A DNA stretch of 64,000 nt from an uncultured Bacteroidales bacterium (GTDB lineage Bacteria; Bacteroidota; Bacteroidia; Bacteroidales; UBA932): assembly GCA_944326255.1 (NCBI GenBank), contig CALVDG010000006.1:1-64000 (forward strand). Reading direction: 5' to 3'. A program made the position numbers and the translations under genes. This document shows, one piece after another, positions 32,105-41,530 of this stretch (position 1 is the stretch's first letter; the number at the start of each line of letters is the position of its first letter). The notes under the pieces were generated by a model, which was given only the letters and a program-made list of their open reading frames with translations, searched no databases and was not told where the DNA came from.

Positions 32105-34159
32105 TTATTTGGAGACGATTGTGCTGACGGCTTCGAGGAGTGGATCCACACTGACCTCGGAGCCGACGGCCTGCTGCATCCATATCTGAGGGGTCAGGCG
32201 GCCGAGGGTGTAGATGCGGCGGATCTCCGAGGCGAACTCAGACTTGGTGCGGCACTGTGCCAGATGGCTCTCGAGCTGGTACTCGATGATGTGGCCGAAG
32301 GGATAGTTGGGCAGATACATCGGGGAGTTGACCATGTGCGAGTAGACGGCCAGCAGGGGACAGTCGGGGGTGCCTAGCACGGGGGCGTAGTACTTGTTCC
32401 ATACGTCCTTGGCTATGCTGTTGACGGCATCGCGCAGCTCGGATGCCGTAGCCTCGGGATGGCTGTAGAGCCACTGCCAGGTGTACATGTCTACCAGTGC
32501 GACACCCATGATCTCGTAGGCACCCCAGAAGATGTCGAGGGTGGTGTTGTCGTCCATCTCGTAGTCAAAACCGAGGAGCTGGAGGTCCCGTTTCTGGAAG
32601 ATGAAGGCCAGGGCCTCTGTGTAGGCGGTGTTGGGTACGCCGTTGAGCATGTAGTAGTCGATGTCGTAGAGGTCCAGGGTCTGCTCGACGTTGTGGCCGA
32701 ACTCGTGGACTGCGATATTGTAGCCTTTGTAGTCCATGCCCTTGTCTCCGATACGGGTGCGCAGACGGGCGGGCTCCCAGCGTCCCTGGGCCCCCCAGGC
32801 ATGGCCTGAGCCGCGGGCCGGTTCCACTACGATGCGTTCAGCGATGTATCTGGCATCATGGGCGGGGAATCCCAGGTAGCGGAGCATCCTAGGCATATCC
32901 TTAGCAAATGCCTGCGCGTCAGGATATTTGCGCCGGGTCATCTTGGTCAGTTCGTCCTCAGGCATGGCTGAACGGCTCTTGAATCCGTCGTACCAGATGT
33001 CGTAGGGTCTCAGGCCGCGGCCCAGACGCTCCTTGATGAGCGCGGCGACTTCCTTCACCTCATCGGAAGATATCAGGCGGATGAACAGTTCCTCGATATC
33101 CTTAGCGGACACTTCCATGCCCTCCTCGAAGTTGCGGGCGATGCCGGTGGGCAGCTCGGGGCTGTAGAGGTCGATCTGCTCTTCCACGTGGAAGGTGTTG
33201 AGGATGTGCGAGTAGCGGATATCGGTCTCGGGCTGGAGCTGCACTTCCTTGCCGTCCTGCCAGGTCTTGTTGGAGTAGGGGGCCCAGTCGTAGGCGGGGT
33301 TGTTCACCACGTCCTTCGGGATGGTCTGGTCCACGATACGGAGCATCACCTGGAAGATCATCTCCTGTTTCTCGTTGGCATCGGGAATGTCGGCGTAGTT
33401 GCTCTTGAGCTCGTCGCGCAGGTTCCAGTGTGAGAGCAGCACCATTTCCTCGGGGAAGAGGCGGCGGCCGTCATCTGTGAGCAGATGCCCCATCATGATA
33501 TTGTAGGAGGCGATGTAGTTCTCGCAGCCGCTGAGTACCTGAGCGTAACGGGCCTTGACTGCTGCCGGCACTCTGGTGGTGAATGCGTCTCCCATGCGGG
33601 CGTAGGCCCAGTCAAGGCGGCTCCAGTCCTTTCCGAGGGAGTTCTTCTCCTCAAGGGTGTAGAACGGGAAGTTGAGGATGGTGACGAATGCCGTCTTGTT
33701 GGCAAATAGGTCATCCGACAGGTGAGAATAGGGGTCGAATGCTCCGAGGATGTAGTCTATCCCGGTGAGCTCCGGGCCGGTCAGATGCAGCGGAGCCTGC
33801 AGCCGTACGGCCACTTGGTTGGATGTGCCGTAAAGGGTCTCAAATGCCGCCGACAGTTTGTCGAACAGCATCTTGCGGTCTTCGGGCGTGGCAGCGTAAC
33901 TTTCGGTGGCGAACTGCCCGAACTCCGCTTCAGTGCCGTCCTCAGCCCTCCATAGTGCTGCCGCCTGGGCCACGCCCTTCTGCACCAGTGCCTGGTCAGC
34001 CTGCGGACATTTCTCCACTATGGCCTGTACCGTCCTATTGACGGTCTCTTCCGAAATATTGCTCATGGTCTTCTGTTGATTGCCGTTATTGTTTCCGTTA
34101 CAGCCGCTCATAATCATCGTTGCCGCGGCCAGCATGACAGTAGGTATCCGTTTCATCAT
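32105..34159 (-). CDS. HEXXH zinc metallopeptidase lipoprotein
   Basis: 684 residues. The signal peptide ends in MSGC (Cys20), followed by NGNNNGN. The zinc site is H485-E-F-G-H489, with the likely third ligand E515 in YTEALAFIF, so a gluzincin-type HEXXH...E layout as in M2/M3 peptidases. The large helical N-terminal region also fits those families. Substrates are probably peptides in the periplasm or at the surface. I cannot fix the exact MEROPS family. It does not have the HELLGH motif of dipeptidyl peptidase III. It is a single gene divergent from the PH-like protein gene. Confidence 0.75.
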   Translation of the reverse strand: MMKRIPTVMLAAATMIMSGCNGNNNGNQQKTMSNISEETVNRTVQAIVEKCPQADQALVQKGVAQAAALWRAEDGTEAEFGQFATESYAATPEDRKMLFDKLSAAFETLYGTSNQVAVRLQAPLHLTGPELTGIDYILGAFDPYSHLSDDLFANKTAFVTILNFPFYTLEEKNSLGKDWSRLDWAYARMGDAFTTRVPAAVKARYAQVLSGCENYIASYNIMMGHLLTDDGRRLFPEEMVLLSHWNLRDELKSNYADIPDANEKQEMIFQVMLRIVDQTIPKDVVNNPAYDWAPYSNKTWQDGKEVQLQPETDIRYSHILNTFHVEEQIDLYSPELPTGIARNFEEGMEVSAKDIEELFIRLISSDEVKEVAALIKERLGRGLRPYDIWYDGFKSRSAMPEDELTKMTRRKYPDAQAFAKDMPRMLRYLGFPAHDARYIAERIVVEPARGSGHAWGAQGRWEPARLRTRIGDKGMDYKGYNIAVHEFGHNVEQTLDLYDIDYYMLNGVPNTAYTEALAFIFQKRDLQLLGFDYEMDDNTTLDIFWGAYEIMGVALVDMYTWQWLYSHPEATASELRDAVNSIAKDVWNKYYAPVLGTPDCPLLAVYSHMVNSPMYLPNYPFGHIIEYQLESHLAQCRTKSEFASEIRRIYTLGRLTPQIWMQQAVGSEVSVDPLLEAVSTIVSK

Positions 34160-34242
34160 ATTGCCCAGTGTTTAGCCATTACGCATACAAAGATATGAAA
34201 ATTAACCATATATTTGTCTGTTTTAGAATAAGTAAAATGGTT

Positions 34243-34734
34243 ATGAATGAAAGGAATATACGGATGAGGTGGAGCAGGAGTGCCGTGGCGTGGACTGTGG
34301 TTTTCGTAGCACTTATGGTCATTCTGGCAGCAGAAGGTATTGCAGAGTGGCGGAATGGAGAGCCGGCTGCAGGTATAGTATGTTGGGTGATAGCCGCTGT
34401 GGTGTCAGTCTGTGCCCTTTGGACTCCGTTGCGTATCATCGTGACGGACCGACAGATCCAACTGTGCCGCCCGGTTGGCCGCCTGCGTATCAACCGCAGC
34501 GATATCGTCAGGGTTGAGGAAGTCTCTTCCGGTGTCGTCCTGAACTCGTTCCGGGTGGGCAGCGGCGGTCCGTTCGGTTATTGGGGCCGTTGGCAGAGCG
34601 ACTCTTTGGGCTGGTATACTCTTTTCGCCACAAATTTAAAAGACCTGTGTTTAATCAGGCTCTCCAATGGCCGGGCCTATATCGTCAGTAGTCGTACTCT
34701 GCTGTTGACCATAAAGCAAGGGGTGTCTGGATAA
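34243..34734 (+). CDS. PH-like domain membrane protein
   Basis: 163 residues from ATG 34243 (a second ATG at 34237 is equally possible; upstream alternatives overlap the divergent gene's promoter). Two membrane helices (about residues 14-30 and 41-57) are followed by a cytoplasmic domain, TPLRIIVTDRQIQLCRPVG...RINRSDIVRVEEV, typical of bacterial PH-domain proteins, and a C-terminal AYIVSSRTLLLTIKQG. The Gly/Phe/Trp-rich segment GSGGPFGYWGRWQSDSLGWY is characteristic of this family in Bacteroidales. Function unknown, probably membrane-associated scaffolding. Confidence 0.7.
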   Translation: MNERNIRMRWSRSAVAWTVVFVALMVILAAEGIAEWRNGEPAAGIVCWVIAAVVSVCALWTPLRIIVTDRQIQLCRPVGRLRINRSDIVRVEEVSSGVVLNSFRVGSGGPFGYWGRWQSDSLGWYTLFATNLKDLCLIRLSNGRAYIVSSRTLLLTIKQGVSG

Positions 34735-34858
34735 TGTGCTTGTAATCAGGTGGGTGCTGATTATCGGGTTGCTCTATGGCTTGTTTTTTCAGGGCATAGA
34801 GCAACTAATCTGCGTGCAATTAATTGATAATGTGGTAGATAGTCCTATGTCAGGTGCT

Positions 34859-35533
34859 TTATGGTTTGTCGGAATGTGAGCAGTTGCTTTGGGGTGCAGT
34901 GCGGTGGGCAAGGCTGAACTCGCAGCCGCAGTACTGCTGGTTGTAGAACTGGCGGGCGAGGATGTTGCGGCGTTCGTAGAGGCCGCCCTTGCGCCAGTTG
35001 CGGTCCCAGAAGCGGGTCAGGCCCCTGCCGCAGTGCTCCTCGGCGTAGAAGCCGGCCTCGTTGATCTGCCGGATGTCCTTCCAGCGGGAGGAGGCGAGGG
35101 TGGTGGTGAAGAGGGGGAAGCCGCGATTTGCTGCGTAGGAGGCCGCCGTGCAGAGGCGGTGCTTGAAGCAGGCGAGGCAGCGTCCGCCCCGTTCCGGCTC
35201 ATTCTCGAGACCCACGGTGCATTCCAGCCATTGTTCATGCTGTCTTTCCCAGAAATCTCCGTGACCTCCCTGCCGCCCATCTGTTCCCTCATACCCTGCG
35301 GAGACTTCTGCATTGTCCTTTTCCCCAGTATTTTCTCCGTCCAGGTCCACTATCGCCACCCCGATTTCCTTCGCGTACCGCACAATCTCGTGCTTCCGCT
35401 TGAGATACTCCTCCTCGGGGGAAATGTTGGGGTTGTAGAAAAGGATGGTCGGTTCATAGCCGTTCTGCCCCATCCATTCGAGGATGGCGGCGGAGCAGGG
35501 GGCGCAGCAGGAGTGAAGCAGAACTTTTTCCAT
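34859..35533 (-). CDS. queH: Epoxyqueuosine reductase QueH
   Basis: 224 residues. QueH reduces epoxyqueuosine to queuosine in tRNA, the last step of queuosine synthesis, and replaces QueG in many anaerobes. The N-terminal LLHSCCAPCSAA holds the paired Cys of the iron-sulfur site; further Cys lie in GGRCLACFKHRL and QQYCGCEFS. Other family motifs are TTLASSRWKDIRQINEAG and FWDRNWRKGG. The start at 35533 is set by the conserved MEKVLLHSCC. The segment after VDLDGENTG carries a short insertion compared with the core. It is divergent from the cyclo-ligase fusion gene with back-to-back promoters. Confidence 0.88.
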   Translation of the reverse strand: MEKVLLHSCCAPCSAAILEWMGQNGYEPTILFYNPNISPEEEYLKRKHEIVRYAKEIGVAIVDLDGENTGEKDNAEVSAGYEGTDGRQGGHGDFWERQHEQWLECTVGLENEPERGGRCLACFKHRLCTAASYAANRGFPLFTTTLASSRWKDIRQINEAGFYAEEHCGRGLTRFWDRNWRKGGLYERRNILARQFYNQQYCGCEFSLAHRTAPQSNCSHSDKP

Positions 35534-35542
35534 CGTATCGGA

Positions 35543-35558
35543 CAAAATTATATTTTTG
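35543..35558. promoter_or_regulatory. Back-to-back divergent promoters (queH / cyclo-ligase fusion)
   Basis: Minus strand TAATTTTG (35550-35543) for queH and plus strand TATTTTTG (35551-35558) for the fusion gene are adjacent, so the two -7 regions touch. Leaders are short (about 9 bases for queH, 17 for the fusion). Confidence 0.5.
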
Positions 35559-35575
35559 CGAAAATATTGAAAATT

Positions 35576-37093
35576 ATGGAAAGTAAGAAGGAACTTCGCA
35601 AATTGATATCGATGCGCAAGAAACAGGTGCCCCTCGAGGAGCGCCGCCGCCGCTCTGTGCCTGTGATGGAGCGTCTGATGGCGCTGCCGCGTTTCCGGAA
35701 AGCCCGGAATATTCTGTTCTACTGGGCAATGCAGGATGAGGTGGCGACTCAGGACGCTGTGATCGCCTGTGCTGCGGCCGGGAAGAATGTGTTTCTGCCG
35801 GTGGTGGACGGGGATTTCTTGAGAATCAGAAGGTTCTCCGGTCGGGCTGCGCTGACCCCCGGCGAGTCTTATGCCATCCCCGAGCCTGTGGAGGGGTCGG
35901 AGGAGGTGCGGATCACCGATATCGACCTGGTCGTGGTGCCGGGAGTGGCCTTCGATATGGACGGAGGCCGGATGGGACGCGGCAAGGGCTTCTACGACAG
36001 GCTGCTGGCAGGGGCTTCGGACTGCTCTCAGGGCGGGCCGTACAAGGTCGGGGTCTGCTTCGATTTCCAGGTGGTGGATGCGGTGCCCAGGGAGGCTCAC
36101 GATATGCTGATGGATGCGGTGGTGTGCGAGTCGCGTACAGAGATCATCCGCAATGACAACCGGGTATGCTCGGTGTTCGGCATCCGTTATCCGATAGTCT
36201 CCGGCGGAATGGTCTGGTGCAGCGGATGGAGGCTGGCTTCGGCGGTGAGTGCTGCGGGCGGTCTGGGTCTGCTCGGAGCCGGGTCGATGAGGCCGGAGCT
36301 GCTGCGGGAGCATATCGCTTCATGCCGCGCCGCTACTGACAGGCCGTTCGGGGTCAATGTTCCGCTGATGTCGCCGTATGCCGCTGAGCTGATGGAGGTA
36401 GTGCTGTCGGAGAAGGTGCCGGTGGTGTTTACCTCGGCCGGTAATCCCAAGACATGGACGCCGAGGCTCAAGGATGCCGGGGTGAAGGTAGCGCATGTGG
36501 TGTCGAGCTCGAAGTTTGCGGTCAAATGCGCTGAGGCAGGGGTCGATGCGGTGGTGGCCGAGGGGTTCGAGGCCGGCGGGCACAATGGCCGGGAGGAGAC
36601 GGCTACGATGGTACTGGTACCTCAGGTCCGGGCGGCAGTATCGCTGCCTCTGCTGGCTGCCGGCGGTATCGTCTCGGGTGCGGGAATGGCTGCTGCCTTC
36701 GCTCTCGGAGCCGAGGGCGTGCAGGTCGGTACCCGTTTTGCCCTGTGCCGCGAGAGCAGTGCCAGCGAGGAGTTCAAGCAGCTCTGTCTGGGACTCAAGG
36801 AGGGCGATACGATGCTGGCCCTCAAGAAGGTGAGCCCGACCCGCCTGATCAAGAACGATTTCTATTCGCAGGTGCAGGAGGCTGAGGACCGCGGGGCTTC
36901 TAAGGAAGAGCTCGTGGAACTGCTCGGACGCGGCCGGGCCCGCCAGGGTATTTTTGAAGGCGACCTGTCGGCCGGCGAGCTGGAGATAGGCCAGGGTGTC
37001 TCCCTCATCTCAGACCTGCCCTCGGCTGCCGACATCGTCCGCTCAATGGTGGACGGCTACCGCAAGGCTGTGGCCGGGATGGAGGTGCTGTAA
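35576..37093 (+). CDS. Fusion: 5-formyltetrahydrofolate cyclo-ligase and nitronate monooxygenase/FabK-like protein
   Basis: 505 residues. Residues 1 to about 192 are a 5-formyl-THF cyclo-ligase (KKELRKLISMRKKQV ... GVAFDMDGGRMGRGKGFYDRLL), which recycles 5-formyl-THF to 5,10-methenyl-THF with ATP. From N195 (NRVCSVFGIRYPIVSGGM) to the end is an FMN-dependent nitronate monooxygenase/enoyl-ACP reductase II (FabK)-type TIM barrel, with AEGFEAGGHNGREET and AAGGIVSG...GAEGVQVGTRF. No stop or plausible internal start separates them. Both halves look complete. The common folate or flavin logic is not known; a one-base indel joining two genes is the alternative. The ATG follows the TATTTTTG box. Confidence 0.85.
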   Translation: MESKKELRKLISMRKKQVPLEERRRRSVPVMERLMALPRFRKARNILFYWAMQDEVATQDAVIACAAAGKNVFLPVVDGDFLRIRRFSGRAALTPGESYAIPEPVEGSEEVRITDIDLVVVPGVAFDMDGGRMGRGKGFYDRLLAGASDCSQGGPYKVGVCFDFQVVDAVPREAHDMLMDAVVCESRTEIIRNDNRVCSVFGIRYPIVSGGMVWCSGWRLASAVSAAGGLGLLGAGSMRPELLREHIASCRAATDRPFGVNVPLMSPYAAELMEVVLSEKVPVVFTSAGNPKTWTPRLKDAGVKVAHVVSSSKFAVKCAEAGVDAVVAEGFEAGGHNGREETATMVLVPQVRAAVSLPLLAAGGIVSGAGMAAAFALGAEGVQVGTRFALCRESSASEEFKQLCLGLKEGDTMLALKKVSPTRLIKNDFYSQVQEAEDRGASKEELVELLGRGRARQGIFEGDLSAGELEIGQGVSLISDLPSAADIVRSMVDGYRKAVAGMEVL

Positions 37094-37190
37094 TGCTCCC
37101 GTTGTGGAGGATGTAAAATAGGAACTTGCGTAGGTGTTTTACATCTGCTAAAGGCCTGTTTGTCAAAATGAGAAATATAGGTGTGAATTT

Positions 37191-37223
37191 CGGAAATTCC
37201 GTGTATTTGGCACAATCGTTGCT
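37191..37223 (+). promoter_or_regulatory. Sigma-54 (RpoN) promoter of the RND efflux operon
   Basis: TTGGCAC-AATCG-TTGCT (37207-37223) has the -24 GG and -12 GC separated by exactly 10 bases and matches the sigma-54 consensus almost fully. The palindrome CGGAAATTCCG (37191-37201) sits just upstream and may bind a regulator. Such promoters need an enhancer-binding activator, none of which is encoded in this window. Confidence 0.75.
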
Positions 37224-37258
37224 AGCACGGACTCAGAATTTTTAAAGAGTTATTATAT

Positions 37259-38383
37259 ATGCGTTATCTGAAAATTGCGGTTTTGGGCCTCTGTGCCGTT
37301 ATCGGCATGACATCATGCAAGCAGAAGGCTCAGGGCCAGATGGAGGCGGTTACGTATCCGCTTCTTAAAGTATTTCCCGAGGACAGATCTCTGTCAGTCA
37401 GCTACTCTGCTGTCATAGAGGGAAAACAGGATGTGGAAGTGAGACCCCAGGTTTCAGGATTCGTTACGGATGTCCTGGTAAAGGAGGGGGCCAAGGTTAA
37501 GAAAGGGCAGACGCTGTTCGTGATAGACACTATCCCCTATGCCGCAGCATACAGGCAGGCCAAGGCCGCTGTCGCTACTGCTGAGGCCCAGCTGGCTACA
37601 GCCGAGCTCTCCCTGGAGGGAAGCGAGGACCTGTATGCCGACAAGGTGATTTCGGATTTTGAGCTCCAGACGGCCCGCAACTCGTACAACAGCGCGGTCG
37701 CCGCTCTCAGACAGGCTGAGGCCGCTGAGGCAAGCGCGGCTCAGAACCTTTCCTACGCTATCGTGAAGAGCCCTGTCAACGGTTCGGCCGGCATGACTTC
37801 GGTGAGAGTGGGAGCGCTGGTGAGCGCGTCCATGGCGGAGCCCCTGATAAGTGTTTCGGACAATTCCCAGATGTACGTATATTTCTCCCTGCCTGAGAAG
37901 GAGGTGCTCTCAATGACCCGTCAGTACGGCTCCATCGACAACACCGTGGACTCTTTCCAGCCGGTGTCGCTGACCATGGCCGACGGCTCCACTTATGAGC
38001 ATCAGGGTCATATCGACGTGATCAGCCGTATCGTGGACAAGGGTACCGGTGCGGTGAGCGTCAGGGCCGTGTTCGACAATCCTGACGGCCGTCTGATGAG
38101 CGGCGGCTCAGGCCGTGTCAATGTGTCGTATGACAGGACGGGCTGCATCGTAATTCCTCAGGAGGCGACATATGAGATACAGGACAAGATATTTGTTTAC
38201 AAGGTGATTGACGGCAAGGCGGTGTCCAGCGAGATAAAGGTGTTCCGTCTCAACAACGGTCGGGAATATATCGTTGAGAGCGGTCTGTCCGAGGGCGATG
38301 TGATAGTGTCCGAGGGAGCCGGTCTGCTCAGGGAGGGCACTCCGATAACAGGTACGCCTGTCAATTCTAACGAAGGAGAGTAA
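37259..38383 (+). CDS. RND efflux periplasmic adaptor (membrane fusion lipoprotein)
   Basis: 374 residues, AcrA/MexA type. The lipobox is MTSC (Cys20). The biotinyl-lipoyl-like region is VEVRPQVSGFVTDVLVKEGAKVKKGQTLFVID, followed by an alpha-hairpin (AAYRQAKAAVATAEAQLATAELSLEGSEDLYADKVISDFEL) and the beta-barrel/membrane-proximal domains (AGMTSVRVGALVSAS..., GRVNVSYDRTGCIVIPQEAT). It links the inner-membrane pump to the outer-membrane channel encoded by the next two genes. First gene of the operon, 35 bases after the sigma-54 promoter. Confidence 0.93.
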   Translation: MRYLKIAVLGLCAVIGMTSCKQKAQGQMEAVTYPLLKVFPEDRSLSVSYSAVIEGKQDVEVRPQVSGFVTDVLVKEGAKVKKGQTLFVIDTIPYAAAYRQAKAAVATAEAQLATAELSLEGSEDLYADKVISDFELQTARNSYNSAVAALRQAEAAEASAAQNLSYAIVKSPVNGSAGMTSVRVGALVSASMAEPLISVSDNSQMYVYFSLPEKEVLSMTRQYGSIDNTVDSFQPVSLTMADGSTYEHQGHIDVISRIVDKGTGAVSVRAVFDNPDGRLMSGGSGRVNVSYDRTGCIVIPQEATYEIQDKIFVYKVIDGKAVSSEIKVFRLNNGREYIVESGLSEGDVIVSEGAGLLREGTPITGTPVNSNEGE

Positions 38384-38386
38384 CGT

Positions 38387-41300
38387 ATGAATCTAAAGAC
38401 GTTCATAGACCGGCCTATCCTGTCGGTCGCAATATCGACATTCCTGGTGCTGGTGGGTATCATTGCGCTGGCAATTCTGCCTATCGAGCAATACCCGGAT
38501 ATCGCACCTCCTACCATCCGCGTATCCACGACCTACAGCGGTGCCAACGCCACGGCCGTGCAGAACGCGGTGATAGCTCCTCTGGAGGAGGCCATCAACG
38601 GTGTGGAGGACATGACCTATATGACTTCCGAGGCAAGTAACTCCGGAAGTGCTTCCATTACAGTATATTTCAAGCAGGGAATTGACCCTGATATGGCTGC
38701 GGTCAACGTACAGAACCGCGTGTCCAGAGCCACATCCCTGCTGCCGGCGGAGGTTACCAGGGTCGGTGTCGAGGTGTCCAAGCGTCAGAGCAGTACCCTG
38801 AAGGTATTTGCCCTTGTGTCGCCTGACAGCACATACGACGAGACCTTCCTCACCAACTACCTTTCCATCAATGTGAAACCTCAGATCCAGCGTATCTCCG
38901 GTGTGGGCGACTGCAACGTGATGGGCGGTGACTATGCGATGCGTGTGTGGATGAAGCCTGACGTGATGGCCCAGTACGGTCTGATACCTTCCGATGTCAG
39001 CGCGGCTCTGTCCAGCCAGAACATCGAGGCCTCGACCGGTGCCATAGGTGAGAATTCCGACAACGTCTTCCAGTACACCCTCCGTTACAAGGGCCGTCTG
39101 TCCACTGAGGAGGAGTTCGGAGAGATAGTCATCCGGGCCTATGACGACGGCCGTGTCCTGAAGCTGAAGGATATCGCCGACATCGAGCTCGGTGCGGTCT
39201 CCTACAACTTCGAGGGCCGTGTGAAGGGTGCTCCCGGTGTTACCTGTATGATCAACCAGACTGCCGGAAGTAACGCCAACGAGATCATCAAGGAGATAGA
39301 CGCATATCTGGAGACGGTGAAGGCTGATCTGCCCAAAGGTATTGAGATAATAGACATCATGAGTACCAAGGACTTCCTCGACGCCTCCATACAGGAGGTG
39401 ATAAAGACTCTCTTCGAGACCATCCTGCTCGTGGTACTGGTGGTGTACATCTTCCTGCAGAGTCCGAGGGCGACCCTCATCCCTACGATATGTATCTTCG
39501 TCGCGCTGATTGCGACATTCGCATTCATGATAGTGGCCGGCTTCACCATCAACCTGATCACCCTCTTCGCGCTGATCCTGGTTATCGGTACGGTCGTGGA
39601 CGATGCCATAATAGTCGTCGAGGCGGTGCAGGCACGCTTCGACATGGGTTACAGGTCTGCATATAAAGCCGCGATGGACGGTGTCGAGGGTGTGTCCGCA
39701 GCCGTCGTGTCCGCGACGCTGGTCTTCATGGCCGTGTTCATCCCCGTATCCTTCCTGGGCGGTACCTCCGGTCTGTTCTACAAGCAGTTCGGTCTGACCA
39801 TGGCTGCGGCGGTAGGTTTCTCGGCCATCAACGCCCTTACTCTCTCGCCCGCGCTCTGCGCCCTGATCATGAAGCCCAACGAGATCGTGGCTCCCGGTGA
39901 GAAGCCCAAGCAGTTCTCGACCAGGTTCAGAATCGCTTTCGAGGCATCATTCGGACGTATGATCACCAAGTACAAGGGCGGAGTGAAGTTCTTCATCAAG
40001 CACAAGTGGGTAGGTGTAGGCACTCTTGTTGCGGCCTGCGGTCTGCTCGTGTACTTCATGGCCACGGCGAAGACATCCCTGGTGCCCAACGAGGATACCG
40101 GTTCGCTCTTCATCAGTGTGGACGCGGCTCCCGGTACCACTCTTGCAGAGACCAATGACATTCTGACCGAGATGCAGAACAGCATCAAGGACATCGAGGA
40201 GATCCAGACCTACAACCAGGTGGCCGGTTTTTCCTTCTCCGGTAGCGGTGCCTCGCACGCCATGATGATGATACGTCTCAAGGACTGGAGCCTGCGTCCC
40301 GACAAGGACCAGAGCTATACTGCGGTCATTGAGAAGATATACGCCAATACGGCCCATATCAAGAACGCGCAGATCTTCATCTTCGCACCTCCTATGATTT
40401 CCGGTTACGGTACCGGCAACAGCTTCTTCGTAGACCTTCAGGACCGTTCGGGCCGTGGCATCGATGCGCTGGAGGAGGTGACCCAGGGCTTTATAGCCGC
40501 TCTCAACGAGAGACCCGAGGTGCAGATGGCCTATACCTCGTTCAGCTCCGATTTTCCTCAGTATCAGATAGACGTGGATGCGGCCAAATGTATCCGTGCC
40601 GGTACTACCACAGACGCGGTGCTCTCCGTGCTGTCGGGCTACTACGGCAGTATGTACGTGTCCAACTTCAACCGTTTCACCAAGCTCTACCGTGTCATCC
40701 TGCAGGCTCCGCCCGAGTTCAGGGACAATATGCAGTCGCTCGATGACGTGTATGTGCGCACGACCGACGGTATGGCTCCCGTAAGCCAGTTCGTGACACT
40801 GACCAAGATATACGGAGCCGAGGTGCTCAACCGCTTCAATATGTTCACCTCCATCACCGTGCAGGGTATGCCTAATCCCGGATACAGTTCGGGAGACATC
40901 ATCGCCGCCATCGAGGAGGTCAGCAAGGAAGCCCTGCCTACCGGTTTCGGCTACGAGTTCTCCGGCATGACCCGTGAGGAGGCCGAGCTGGCCGAGTCCA
41001 ATACCACGGCCATAGTGTATGTGATCTGCGTGATATTCATCTACCTGATTCTCTGCGGTATGTACGAGAGTCTCTTCCTGCCGCTCGCGGTGCTTTGCTC
41101 AGTGCCGTTCGGTCTGATGGGAAGTTACTTCTTCACCAAGCTGTGCGGTATGGAGAGCAACATCTACACCCAGGTCGGTATGGTCATGCTGATCGGTCTG
41201 CTGTCAAAGACGGCGATCCTGATTACCGAATACGGCTCGCAGCGTAGAAAGAGGGGCATGTCCCTCAGTGCGGCGGCTCTGTCCGCAGCCGGAGTGCGAC

Positions 41301-41530
41301 TCAGGCCTATCCTTATGACAGTGCTTACCATGGTGATCGGTCTGCTGCCTCTGATTACTGCTTCGGGTGTAGGTGCCAACGGTTACCGTTCCCTCGGTAT
41401 CGGTACTGCCGGCGGTATGGTGGTCGGAACCATCGCCCTTATGTTCATCACGCCCATGTTCTTCGTCATCTTCCAGTATGTGGAGGAGAAGGTAATGGGT
41501 AAAAGAAAGGAGGAAAGAGCAGCATTATGA
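38387..41530 (+). CDS. RND efflux pump, inner-membrane transporter (AcrB/HAE1 type)
   Basis: 1047 residues, the usual size for hydrophobe/amphiphile RND pumps. The N-terminal MNLKTFIDRPILSVAISTFLVLVGIIAL is the first membrane helix. The TM4 proton-relay Asp pair is in VIGTVVDDAIIVVEAV; a second RND motif is GMVMLIGLLSKTAILITEYG near the C-terminus. It exports drugs, bile acids or other amphiphiles driven by the proton gradient; the substrate cannot be predicted. It begins 3 bases after the adaptor gene and overlaps the channel gene by 4 bases. Confidence 0.95.
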   Translation: MNLKTFIDRPILSVAISTFLVLVGIIALAILPIEQYPDIAPPTIRVSTTYSGANATAVQNAVIAPLEEAINGVEDMTYMTSEASNSGSASITVYFKQGIDPDMAAVNVQNRVSRATSLLPAEVTRVGVEVSKRQSSTLKVFALVSPDSTYDETFLTNYLSINVKPQIQRISGVGDCNVMGGDYAMRVWMKPDVMAQYGLIPSDVSAALSSQNIEASTGAIGENSDNVFQYTLRYKGRLSTEEEFGEIVIRAYDDGRVLKLKDIADIELGAVSYNFEGRVKGAPGVTCMINQTAGSNANEIIKEIDAYLETVKADLPKGIEIIDIMSTKDFLDASIQEVIKTLFETILLVVLVVYIFLQSPRATLIPTICIFVALIATFAFMIVAGFTINLITLFALILVIGTVVDDAIIVVEAVQARFDMGYRSAYKAAMDGVEGVSAAVVSATLVFMAVFIPVSFLGGTSGLFYKQFGLTMAAAVGFSAINALTLSPALCALIMKPNEIVAPGEKPKQFSTRFRIAFEASFGRMITKYKGGVKFFIKHKWVGVGTLVAACGLLVYFMATAKTSLVPNEDTGSLFISVDAAPGTTLAETNDILTEMQNSIKDIEEIQTYNQVAGFSFSGSGASHAMMMIRLKDWSLRPDKDQSYTAVIEKIYANTAHIKNAQIFIFAPPMISGYGTGNSFFVDLQDRSGRGIDALEEVTQGFIAALNERPEVQMAYTSFSSDFPQYQIDVDAAKCIRAGTTTDAVLSVLSGYYGSMYVSNFNRFTKLYRVILQAPPEFRDNMQSLDDVYVRTTDGMAPVSQFVTLTKIYGAEVLNRFNMFTSITVQGMPNPGYSSGDIIAAIEEVSKEALPTGFGYEFSGMTREEAELAESNTTAIVYVICVIFIYLILCGMYESLFLPLAVLCSVPFGLMGSYFFTKLCGMESNIYTQVGMVMLIGLLSKTAILITEYGSQRRKRGMSLSAAALSAAGVRLRPILMTVLTMVIGLLPLITASGVGANGYRSLGIGTAGGMVVGTIALMFITPMFFVIFQYVEEKVMGKRKEERAAL

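Noticed and set aside
34889-35575. N-terminal extension of the cyclo-ligase fusion
   Set aside because: It is antisense to queH, and the promoter box and family start place the beginning at 35576.
34859-36313. A 484-residue minus-strand protein
   Set aside because: Only the last 224 residues are QueH; the first part is antisense to the cyclo-ligase gene and has His/Pro/Arg-rich shadow composition.
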